A stretch of DNA of 23,909 bases from Actinomycetes bacterium (GTDB taxonomy: Bacteria > Actinomycetota > Acidimicrobiia > Acidimicrobiales > JAKAOS01), in contig JAJYGW010000363.1 of the NCBI GenBank assembly GCA_021790615.1, positions 1 through 23,909 of the forward strand, given 5' to 3'. The translations under genes and the position numbers were made by a program. This document shows, one piece after another, positions 17,260-23,909 of the stretch (positions within the stretch are counted from its first letter, which is position 1; each line of letters starts with the position of its first letter). The notes beneath the pieces were generated by a model. It had not been told where the DNA came from. It searched no databases and saw only the letters and a program-made list of their open reading frames with translations.

Positions 17260-17691
17260 TCACGGCGCTTCTGAAGACGCGCAGAGACGCTTGGCAAGCT
17301 CGTCGGCGCCCCGGTCGGGGTGTGAGCGGTGGCTCGCGTTCTCGGCCACGACGTTTGCTCCCTTGGCTTCGAGCGATCGGCGCAAGGTGGCGAGCGTGGC
17401 GCGAGGATTGGCCGCGTAGGTGCAGAACACCGCAGCCGGCTTGCCTCCCATCGCAGGCAGTCGTCCGATCGCGTTGAGCGCGGCCTTGGCAGGCCCGACC
17501 TTCACGACGATGAAGCCCTCTACCCACGATCCGACGGCGACCGCGTCGGCGTGCTCGATGTCGTCCGCTGTCGTCTCGGCCAGTGCTTTCAGCGTGGCAT
17601 CCGAGCCACAAGCCCGTACCGCCGCGGCTACCGCCTCAGCAGCGCGGCGGGTTCGACCACTGCGGCTTTCGTAGGCAATGAGTACGTTCAT
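17260..17691 (-). CDS. Flavodoxin-domain protein
   Basis: 143-residue FMN-binding protein of the flavodoxin/protoporphyrinogen-oxidase-like class. The start MNVLIAYESRSGRTRRAAEAVAAAV contains the phosphate-binding loop S9-R-S-G-R-T14 after the first beta strand. A further strand and loop AVAVGSWVEGFIVVKVGPAKAALNAIGRLP matches the flavodoxin region that stacks on the flavin. KPAAVFCTYAANP is the fourth strand. ATG 17691 is preceded by AGGAGG at 8 nt, which decides this start over the longer open frame reaching 17817. It probably transfers electrons or acts as a small oxidoreductase; the partner is unknown. Confidence 0.85.
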   Translation of the reverse strand: MNVLIAYESRSGRTRRAAEAVAAAVRACGSDATLKALAETTADDIEHADAVAVGSWVEGFIVVKVGPAKAALNAIGRLPAMGGKPAAVFCTYAANPRATLATLRRSLEAKGANVVAENASHRSHPDRGADELAKRLCASSEAP

Positions 17692-18139
17692 GTGCTTCCT
17701 CCTGTGTCCGGGTCGGCGCGTCCCCTGATAGGACGGCAGCCAGCCACACGTAGTCCAGCTTGTCACCATCGAAGTGCGATGATCTTCCGGGCGTTGGCTG
17801 GCGGGCAACGATCCCACGACCCGGCGCGGGACCCGTGGCCGGACCTGGCTGCGTCGTCTTCCCTTCGGCCACGACTGAGCACCGGCCGGTCGACTGCGCG
17901 GGCGGGCGGTCCGGCGACTAGCCTGACTGCCTCAGGCGCGGCTGTTAGTGCCCGCTGATGAGCGGGAACAGTGGCGCTTGGTGACGCTCGCTGTTCCGTG
18001 GTTGTCGCGTGCTCGTACGCGATCGCCACCGTCACACGTCGGTCAGGCACGTAGCTAGGCACATATCGAACAGGTCTGTCGGTTCGGAGCAAGCCGCGGA
18101 TGAACATTTGCGGCGGACCTGAGGAAGGACTCGGAAGCC
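17692..18139. other. 448-bp intergenic region upstream of two divergent genes
   Basis: Separates the flavodoxin-domain gene (minus) from the YVTN-thioredoxin selenoprotein gene (plus). It should hold both promoters. An open frame at 17763-18107 (minus) has weak third-position bias and no recognisable motif. Two adjacent hairpins lie at 17951-17996. I found no tRNA-like T-arm that could belong to a tRNA-Sec. Confidence 0.6.
17951..17996 (+). promoter_or_regulatory. Adjacent inverted repeats upstream of the selenoprotein gene
   Basis: CCCGCT/AGCGGG forms a perfect 6-bp stem with loop GATG (17951-17966). Immediately next, GAACAGTGG pairs with CGCTGTTC-type sequence (17966-17996, GAACAG/CTGTTC core plus wobble pairs). 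No T-run follows. These may be protein-binding sites or a structured leader; their role is unknown. Confidence 0.3.
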
Positions 18140-19702
18140 ATGATCCGCGACCAGGGCAGGCGACCGGCAGATGGCGGCTCTGCTCCCGAAGGCTTCAGCC
18201 TGAGTGGCACCGTCGAGCTCGGTGGCCCGGCCGCGGCGGCCTGCCAGGTGCCCGGCGACCCAGCCGGCTCCTTCACGGTCCTCGGCGAGGTGGAAGTAGG
18301 CCTCGATCCGGAAGGAGTCGTGGTCGACCGGAACACGAACCGCGCTTATGTTGCATGCTCCCGCTCGAACAGCGTGACGGTGGTGGACATCGCGAGCATG
18401 TCGGTCGTCGATCGGATCGAGGTCGGGCGCGAGCCGATCGACGTCGAGTTCGACGATGAGTCCGGTCTGCTCTTCACTGCCGACGCTCGGTCGAACCAGA
18501 TATCGGTGATCGACGTCCGAAAAGGGCGGCTCGTCGGGGCGGTCCCGGTCGGCACGATCCCGGCAGGCCTCGCGTTAGACCGTGCCGGGCGCCGGTTGTA
18601 CAGCGGGGACACCATGAGCGCGTCCGTGAGCGTCGTCGACGTCGATCGTCTCGAGCGGATCGCCTCGGTGCCCGCCGAGCTTGGCGCGGGAGCCGTCGCC
18701 GTGGAACCGAGAACTCGGCGCCTCTATTGCGTCAACTTCGTCACCGCCACCGTCACGGTCGTCGATACCGAGAGCCTCGAGGTCGTGGCGACGATCCCGG
18801 TGGGAGAGGGTCCCTGTGCCGTGGCCATCCGCCCCGGCACGTCAGATGTCTTCGTCGTCAACTCGCTCGCATCGACGGTCGTCCGAATCGATGGGACCAC
18901 GAATGTGGCGGTGGAGGAATTCCCCGTGCCGAACGCTCCGGTTGGTCTGTTCGCGGGCCCGGCGGGGGACCGCCTCTATACGGCGAACAGGGGCGATGGC
19001 ACCGTGAGCGTGCTCGGCCTCGACGGCACCGAGTGGGGTCGCGCGCGCGTCGGCACGGCACCCGGCGGCGTGATCGTCCACCCCGAAGAGCCCGGCCTCG
19101 TCCTCGTTGCGAATGCAGGGACCGGCTCGCTCAGCCTGCTCGAAGACACGCTCTCCGGGCCGTCTGCCACCGAAGCGCGAGACAGCGTCCACCCCCTCGT
19201 TGGAGAGCGTGTGCCCGGCTTTGCATTGCCCGACCTCCGCACGGGCAAGGTGCGGCACCAGAGCGAATGGGCGGAGAAGAAGTACATCCTCAACTTCTTC
19301 GCCAGTTGGTGAGGCCCGTGCAACGCGGAGGCGCCGGTCATCGAGGACCTGCGTCGCCGTACAAGCCGGTCGGGCTTGGAGATCATCTTGGTGAACGTGT
19401 GGGAAGGCGTGAACGCTGTGGCCGAGGCCACGAGCTTCTGCGACCTCTGGGGAATTGGGGGAACCGTGCTCCTCGACGAGTCAGGGGAGCTCGCCGAGCG
19501 CCTCGGCATCAGGGGTGTGCCGACGAACGTCTTCGTCGATGCCGATGGGGTGGTCTCGGCCGTAGGGGCTGTGAGGCCGGAGGAGCTCGAACGAGAGACC
19601 CGCCGGTTGCTCGGCCCGGACGTCGAGATCGAAGCCCCGGGACGCGCGCAGATGGGCGCCGATCTCGGCAACGTCGAGCACCATGTCAGCTCGCGCGCCT
19701 GA
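18140..19702 (+). CDS. Selenocysteine-containing YVTN beta-propeller/thioredoxin (TlpA-redoxin) fusion protein
   Basis: Read through one in-frame TGA (19310-19312), this is a 520-residue protein. Residues about 40-345 are YVTN-type beta-propeller repeats (for example AYVACSRSNSVTVVDI, RLYTANRGDGTVSVLGLDG). Residues about 353-505 are a redoxin/TlpA thioredoxin domain: VGERVPGFALPDL, YILNFFASW, then TGA-G-P-C, APVIEDLRRR, and cis-Pro P461 in GVPTNVFVDADG. The TGA falls exactly where the nucleophilic Cys of W-C-x-P-C belongs (position 391); C394 is kept. Frame and G/C third-position bias continue for 129 codons after the TGA. A stable hairpin follows at SECIS distance. I therefore infer Sec391 (U-G-P-C). 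No signal peptide is visible, so it is probably cytoplasmic. The ATG is preceded by a purine-rich tract (GAGGAAGG, with GGAAG nearer). The alternative is a nonsense mutation of a TGC or TGT codon. Convergent with, and overlapping by 17 bp, the DUF429 gene. Confidence 0.8.
19325..19360 (+). promoter_or_regulatory. Candidate bacterial SECIS element
   Basis: An imperfect hairpin starts 12 nt after the TGA. Pairs: 19325-19328 with 19357-19360, 19330-19334 with 19351-19355, and 19336-19339 with 19346-19349: 13 pairs in all, two of them G-U, separated by two 1x1 mismatches. The apical loop is ATCGAG (19340-19345), 27 nt after the TGA, within the 16-37 nt range accepted for bacterial SECIS. A G in the first two loop positions, a common bacterial rule, is not met in this fold, so SelB recognition is unproven. 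Confidence 0.55.
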
Positions 19703-20507
19703 GGCCGGGCCGAGGCTCGACGGGTAGCCGCCGAGGAACCCAGATCTCGCCCTCGGGGAGCACCTGCGGATCGGTCGCCCGCTTCAGGTGGGCGAACTCC
19801 TCCCAGCGCTGTGACATGACGAGGGCGGACACCGCCGCGTCGAACGAGTCCTCGCTCCTCGCCGCCTGCGCCGCCAAAGCTTCGGGGATGCCATGCGTGC
19901 GCGCCAGCGCGGCGAGATAGTCGCGCCGCCGTTCGGCACTGCTCTTCACCACCGGCCCCGTCAACAGACGCGGCCAGATCTCGACGACGAGGGGCAGTGC
20001 GGGCTCGTCGAAGGGCCAGATCGAAAGTCCGGCCCTCCTCAACTCCGAGAGCCAAGGCATGCCGCGGATCGACCCGGTCCCGACGGAACCGGCACCTCCG
20101 ATTTGGAAGACGGACTTGGGCCTGAGGCCCCCGACAGGCGCGAGTCGCTGCTCAGTGGACCTGAAGTGGCGGTAGAGGTCGGGCTTCTGCTTGCCCGGCC
20201 GGCCCCAGAACGGCGGCTCGCAGCCCGTGAGCCAGCTCTCTCCCTCGGCGGCGACGAGCTCCCAGACCTCGTGAACCGACCGGAGCCCTCGCTCCCGCAG
20301 GAACCACGCCGGCAGCGAGAACGCGAAGTCCAGACCGACGACCACGTCGCTGTCCCTGCGGGCGACGTCGATGACGTGGCCCATCGCCTGTTCCCGTGAG
20401 ATGCCGGCGAGGAGCTCTTGCAGCTCGCCGTCACGAGCACGCGCGAAGGAGATGGCCCGACCCGATCCGGCCGCCCCCGACCAGTCGACGGCGATCACAT
20501 CCCTCAA
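19686..20507 (-). CDS. DUF429-like (RNase H-fold) protein
   Basis: 273 residues if begun at TTG 20507; GTG 20498 (VIAVDWSG) is an alternative, and the open frame reaches 20621 with unconserved sequence. The N-terminal strand IAVDWSGAAGSGRAISFA and the later VVVGLDFAFSLPAWFLRE carry the two Asp residues expected at the active site of the RNase H-like fold of DUF429. PFDEPALPLVVEIWPRLLTG and DSFDAAVSALVMSQRW continue this pattern with further acidic residues. Function in the family is not established; a nuclease is suggested by fold only. The C-terminus overlaps the end of the convergent selenoprotein gene. Confidence 0.75.
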   Translation of the reverse strand: MRDVIAVDWSGAAGSGRAISFARARDGELQELLAGISREQAMGHVIDVARRDSDVVVGLDFAFSLPAWFLRERGLRSVHEVWELVAAEGESWLTGCEPPFWGRPGKQKPDLYRHFRSTEQRLAPVGGLRPKSVFQIGGAGSVGTGSIRGMPWLSELRRAGLSIWPFDEPALPLVVEIWPRLLTGPVVKSSAERRRDYLAALARTHGIPEALAAQAARSEDSFDAAVSALVMSQRWEEFAHLKRATDPQVLPEGEIWVPRRLPVEPRPGLRRAS

Positions 20508-20683
20508 AGCGATGGGCGGACGATACCGTGCGGTCCGGCAGGAGTCCGTGTCTCCCGCGCCCGCCGCGGCCGGCGGCGAGGTCGGCCACTGAGAGCGGGC
20601 GGAGTGTGCCGAGGCGGGCAAGCCCGACTACCATTCGGCCGCGTGGACCATCGAGGGGGTCCGCCCCTGCAGGGGAAGTTGCC

Positions 20684-22258
20684 GTGACGCGGGCAGAGTG
20701 GTTGGACGCCGTGTCGGAGGCCGAACGAGGTACCTACGACGAGAGCCGGCGCGCGTTCGAGTCCGATCTGCCGGGGACGTTCGAAGCCTTCGCCGGCCTC
20801 CTCGAAAAGGCAGAGCTGCGTGGCTCCTACAAGACCGCGAGCGCGGCTCTGTACGGCATGATCCGGCACACCGACGAGACGGGTGGCGACCCGCTCCAGC
20901 TGGTCGAGCGCCTTCGGCAGCTGGCCGAAGAGGAAGGCGACGAGGCGACGGTGGCGCTTGCCCTCGCCTGGCGGGCCTGGGCATGGATCACGAGACACGA
21001 CGCCGCCCACCTCGCGAGTGCCTCGCTCGACCTGGCCCGCGCCACGGTCATGCTCGAGACGACCATCGGCGACGAGGTCGTCCGGGCGAGCGCGCACCTC
21101 CGCCTCGCTTTTTCGCATCTCCACCGGCGACTGTGGGAGCTCGCAGACGAGCAGTTCACCGCCGCCGCCATGATGGTCGACACCGTCGACCCGTTCGGTA
21201 AGGATCCGCTCCTTCACCGCGCTGCCCTCGCCTACAACCGCATCATGGTGCTGCTCCACTGGGCCTCCGGGCTTCGGCTGATCGGGGACGCCGCGGGTGT
21301 CGCCGACCGGCGGGAGCAATTCCGCGTCGAGAGCGCGCAAGCAGCACTCATCGACATGCCCGAGGAGTGGCGCCGCGAGCTCGGCCTCGCGTGGTTGTTC
21401 ATACGCGCCATCGCCGGTGACGACGTGGCGGACGATGCCATGAGAGCGCTCGAAGATCCGAACCTGCCGGAGGGTTGGAGCGGGCTTTTGCACTTGGCTG
21501 TGGCTCTCTGCCCCGAGTCGGTCGGCGTGGAGCAGGCGATGTCTGCGTGCGAGTCCGCCGTGGCCGAGCTCGAGGCTGCAGACGAACCGTCCGAGTACGA
21601 CATAGCGCTCTATCAGGCAGCCGAGCTCGAGGCTCTCGCGCTGGGGAGGACGACGGCCGGCCAGCGGGCATTGCGGCGTTTCTCCGTGCAGCGCGACAGC
21701 GACCGCTCGGGCGTGCTCCTGTCCATGCGCTTCCTCATCGCCTCCGAGCGGCTGCGCGCCGAACATGACCTGCTCAGCCAGCACGCTTACCTCGATCACC
21801 TGACTGGTATGGCGAACCGCAGGGCCCTCGACCGCTACCTGGACGACCTGCGCGCGCGGGGCATCGAGGACGCCGCGATGCTCGCCATCGACGTGGATCA
21901 CTTCAAGGCAGTGAACGATCGCTTCGGGCATGGGGTGGGCGACGAGGTGCTGCGGCGACTCGGGACGATCTTCGCGGCGAGCGTGCGATCGGAGGACTTC
22001 GCCGCTCGCATCGGCGGCGACGAATTCGTCGTCGTCATGGCCCGCTCGACCTCGACAGCCGCAAAGGAGCGAGCTGAGGCGATCGTCCGTTCGGTGGCCG
22101 AGACGCCCTGGGGCCAGATCGCGCCTGCTCTCGGGGTGTCCGTCAGCATCGGCGTCGCCGCCGACCGGCTCGAGCACGTCGATGCCCTCGCGGCTCGGGC
22201 GGATGCGGCGCTCTACCGCGCCAAGGAGGCGATGGGGACCGTATCGGAAGCCCTCTGA
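20684..22258 (+). CDS. Diguanylate cyclase (GGDEF) with N-terminal helical-repeat sensor half
   Basis: 524-residue enzyme expected to make c-di-GMP from two GTP. GTG 20684 follows AGGGGAAG by a few bases and decides the start; the frame runs open to 20396 but only over the DUF429 gene. Residues 1-350 are helical, Ala/Leu/Glu-rich and arranged like TPR repeats (ATVALALAWRAWAWI, VRASAHLRLAFSHLHRRL). The GGDEF domain (about 365-520) has DHLTGMANRRALDRYL, DVDHFKAVNDRFGHGVGDEVLR and the intact active site G444-G-D-E-F448. R435-S-E-D438, five residues before it, is a complete RxxD inhibitory site, so product feedback is likely. No transmembrane segment or EAL domain. The signal sensed is unknown; protein partners are plausible for TPR-like repeats. 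Confidence 0.93.
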   Translation: MTRAEWLDAVSEAERGTYDESRRAFESDLPGTFEAFAGLLEKAELRGSYKTASAALYGMIRHTDETGGDPLQLVERLRQLAEEEGDEATVALALAWRAWAWITRHDAAHLASASLDLARATVMLETTIGDEVVRASAHLRLAFSHLHRRLWELADEQFTAAAMMVDTVDPFGKDPLLHRAALAYNRIMVLLHWASGLRLIGDAAGVADRREQFRVESAQAALIDMPEEWRRELGLAWLFIRAIAGDDVADDAMRALEDPNLPEGWSGLLHLAVALCPESVGVEQAMSACESAVAELEAADEPSEYDIALYQAAELEALALGRTTAGQRALRRFSVQRDSDRSGVLLSMRFLIASERLRAEHDLLSQHAYLDHLTGMANRRALDRYLDDLRARGIEDAAMLAIDVDHFKAVNDRFGHGVGDEVLRRLGTIFAASVRSEDFAARIGGDEFVVVMARSTSTAAKERAEAIVRSVAETPWGQIAPALGVSVSIGVAADRLEHVDALAARADAALYRAKEAMGTVSEAL

Positions 22259-22329
22259 CCCGTCGAGGGACATTTCCCTGCATCTTCGGGAAGAGTGTCA
22301 CCTCTCGGGTGGCAAGCTGGGGTTGAACG

Positions 22330-23193
22330 TCACCGTCGCACCGGTCCGTGACCGGCCGCCGTACCCGCACCCCGCCCGGGCCACCACATCGTCACTGTCT
22401 CCATCGGTGCCGGTTCACCCAGTTCCGCCACTGCCTCGCGCAGCTCGTCGTCGCGTTCGGGCGGCAGGCAGAGACGCTGGCGCAACCACTCGATGTCGGT
22501 CTCGGGATGGGTGTGCCCGGCGGAGGCACTCGAGTCGGGAGTCCAATGTTCCACGGATGGCACCTCGCCGAGCGCCTCGGTGACCACAGCGGCAGCGTCG
22601 TCGGCAGTCGGTCTCGTCGGCCGAGTCAGGCCCCACATGCGCTTCCACAGCGGCGACACCCAAGACTGGGGGTGGGCCGCCGTCAGCTCCATCACGACCC
22701 TGACGCTCGCGTGCATGGTCAGCGCCTGGACGAAGGGGCAGAGGTCCGGAGCGTTGTAGGCTACGTGGGCGCAGACGACGACGTCGGCGACAGGGATCTC
22801 GTCTGCAACGTCGGGCCAGCGGCCCTGGACCAGCTCCACCTCGACGGTCCCGGCGGCGAGTGCTGCCACGATGTCCAGCATGTCCCTGCCCTGGTCGACG
22901 GCGATGAGGCGCGACGCATGACTTGCGAGTGGCAGGCTCGCCGCCCCACCGCCGCAGCCCACGTCGAGGAGCGTGCCCCCACCGTCCTCGGGCAGGGCCG
23001 CCGCGATGCGTCGATGGGTGGGTGTGAGCTTTGAGGCCACCGCGTGCCGAGCAGCGTCGCCGAACACCGCCGAGGGGAAGCACCACGGTGAAGTGGGCGC
23101 GTTCGACAGGATCTCGTCGGGGATCGCCCACTCGGCGAGTGACTCGGACCAGTAGGTGGCGGCGGACGTGGCGGCGCCGTCACCACCGCTCAT
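22330..23193 (-). CDS. Class I SAM-dependent methyltransferase
   Basis: 287-residue protein. The SAM-binding motif I LLDVGCGGGAAS lies at about 75-86 (D77-V-G-C-G-G-G83), followed by LIAVDQGRDML (motif II acidic residue) and a motif around IPVADVVVCAHVAYNAPD. The C-terminal part (about 190-287) is Trp/Pro-rich and may bind the substrate. The start overlaps the nitroreductase 3' end by 14 bp, so the two are translated from one message. No clear Shine-Dalgarno is seen, in line with coupling. The methyl acceptor is unknown. Confidence 0.88.
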   Translation of the reverse strand: MSGGDGAATSAATYWSESLAEWAIPDEILSNAPTSPWCFPSAVFGDAARHAVASKLTPTHRRIAAALPEDGGGTLLDVGCGGGAASLPLASHASRLIAVDQGRDMLDIVAALAAGTVEVELVQGRWPDVADEIPVADVVVCAHVAYNAPDLCPFVQALTMHASVRVVMELTAAHPQSWVSPLWKRMWGLTRPTRPTADDAAAVVTEALGEVPSVEHWTPDSSASAGHTHPETDIEWLRQRLCLPPERDDELREAVAELGEPAPMETVTMWWPGRGAGTAAGHGPVRR

Positions 23194-23782
23194 GGTGCAC
23201 CGCCTGCTCGGGGGTCCTCCGCCCGCGTTTCAGCGAGGGCGAAGGGGCGTCCGGCGCTCGGTGCCCGACGGCGATGGCGCCAATGGGCGTCAGCGCGCCG
23301 GGCACACCGAACGCCTCGCGGAAGGAAGGGATGCGCGCGGGCGGGATACCGAAGAAACACGCCCCCAGACCCTCGTCCACCACTGTCAACAGCACGAGGA
23401 GGGACGCGAAACCCGTGTCGATGTGCCAGTAAGGCACTGGCCACCTGCTCTCGTCCCTGTCCGTCCATCCCTTGTCGGCCTCGGCGTAGCGGTCGAGGTA
23501 GGCGTCGCGGTTCGACAGCGGGACGATGAGGAGAGGAGCCCGGCGCATCCCTTCCAGGAACGGGGTGTCCTGCGGCGAGTCCTCCGGCGTGGTCGCCTCC
23601 CAGAAGCGCTTGTTCGAGTCGAAGGACTCGCACACGAGGAACTCGAACCCCTGCGAGAAGCCGGCACTCGGCGCCCGGAGCGCGTTCGAGAGCAGGCGGT
23701 CGCGCACCGCCTGATCGACCGGGCGGTCCGGGTCGAAGTTCCTGACCATGCGCCGGCGCAACACCACGTCCTGGAATTCCAT
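23180..23782 (-). CDS. Nitroreductase family protein
   Basis: 200-residue FMN-dependent oxidoreductase. MEFQDVVLRRRMVRNFDPDRPV is the family start with the Arg cluster that binds the FMN phosphate; LLSNALRAPSAGFSQGFEFLV supplies the second FMN contact. DTGFASLLVLLTVVDEGLGACFFGIPP is the dimer-interface helix and glycine turn, and IGAIAVGHRAPDAP the final strand. Length is typical. Substrates in the family range from nitro compounds to quinones and flavins and cannot be chosen here. The gene lies 18 bp after an incomplete upstream gene and overlaps the methyltransferase gene, forming a three-gene minus-strand operon. Confidence 0.9.
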   Translation of the reverse strand: MEFQDVVLRRRMVRNFDPDRPVDQAVRDRLLSNALRAPSAGFSQGFEFLVCESFDSNKRFWEATTPEDSPQDTPFLEGMRRAPLLIVPLSNRDAYLDRYAEADKGWTDRDESRWPVPYWHIDTGFASLLVLLTVVDEGLGACFFGIPPARIPSFREAFGVPGALTPIGAIAVGHRAPDAPSPSLKRGRRTPEQAVHHERW

Positions 23783-23800
23783 CGTGCCATATTGCCCGGC

Positions 23801-23909
23801 TCACGCCTCGGGCATCACCGGTTCTCTCTGGTCGAACCACGCGCTCCCTGCGTTTGCGACCACCACCAGGACGAGGGCGCTCACCTCGATCGCCGTCAAG
23901 TGCTGCCCG
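23801..23909 (-). CDS. C-terminal end of a gene cut by the window edge, hydrophobic tail
   Basis: Reading from the right edge, the frame GQHLTAIEVSALVLVVVANAG then SAWFDQREPVMPEA ends at TGA 23803-23801. Third positions are mostly G or C, as in neighbouring genes. The segment SALVLVVVANAG looks like part of a membrane helix or a buried strand. Only about 35 residues are present, so the product cannot be named. Confidence 0.5.
   Translation of the reverse strand, partial: GQHLTAIEVSALVLVVVANAGSAWFDQREPVMPEA

Noticed and set aside
17763..18107. 114-residue minus-strand ORF in the 448-bp intergenic region
   Set aside because: Weak third-position bias, no ribosome-binding site and no motif; it covers the likely promoter region.
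17692..18139. Possible tRNA-Sec (selC) near the selenoprotein
   Set aside because: No GGTTCGAATCC-like T-arm or TCA anticodon in a long-variable-arm cloverleaf could be found.
19376..19702. Separate thioredoxin-like gene starting at TTG 19376
   Set aside because: It would lack the active site and first strands of the fold and has no ribosome-binding site; it is better joined to the upstream ORF through the TGA.
1..23909. CRISPR array, insertion sequence or integrase/phage genes
   Set aside because: No regularly spaced repeats, transposase motifs or terminal inverted repeats were seen on either strand.

Overview
High-GC (roughly 70%) bacterial chromosomal DNA with very strong G/C bias at third codon positions, frequent GTG starts and ferredoxin, mycothiol-dependent maleylpyruvate isomerase and FadE-type genes. 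This points to Actinomycetota, perhaps Acidimicrobiia or a relative; the class is inference. No phage, IS element, integrase or CRISPR array is visible. Most long open frames are arginine-rich antisense shadows and are left out.

Layout. Positions 1-3530 (minus) hold an FtsX-like ABC permease cut by the left edge and carrying several apparent frame slips, then a small lipoprotein and a secreted beta-rich protein; the three look like one envelope operon. Positions 3624-4754 (minus) encode an acyl-CoA dehydrogenase, divergent from a [3Fe-4S] ferredoxin whose stop overlaps the start of glutamyl-tRNA synthetase (gltX). A DUF218/YdcF-like membrane protein, nested inverted repeats and tRNA-Gln(CUG) follow.

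Positions 7359-16108 form a mainly carbohydrate/sulfate block: an SRPBCC protein coupled to a Cys-type sulfatase, a short gene remnant, the glycogen debranching enzyme glgX, a two-TM K+ channel with an RCK domain, and a convergent GH38 alpha-mannosidase. A mycothiol-dependent-enzyme homologue, tRNA-Glu(CUC) and a flavodoxin-domain protein follow.

The main discovery is at 18140-19702. A YVTN beta-propeller reads without interruption into a TlpA/redoxin thioredoxin domain, except for one in-frame TGA exactly at the catalytic first cysteine (W-TGA-G-P-C instead of W-C-G-P-C). A 13-bp imperfect hairpin starts 12 nt after the TGA, where a bacterial SECIS would lie. This is best read as a 520-residue selenoprotein that ordinary gene callers would cut into two ORFs.

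The right end holds a DUF429 protein, a diguanylate cyclase with an alpha-helical N-terminal half and an intact I-site, a class I SAM methyltransferase overlapping a nitroreductase, and the C-terminus of a further minus-strand gene cut by the window edge.
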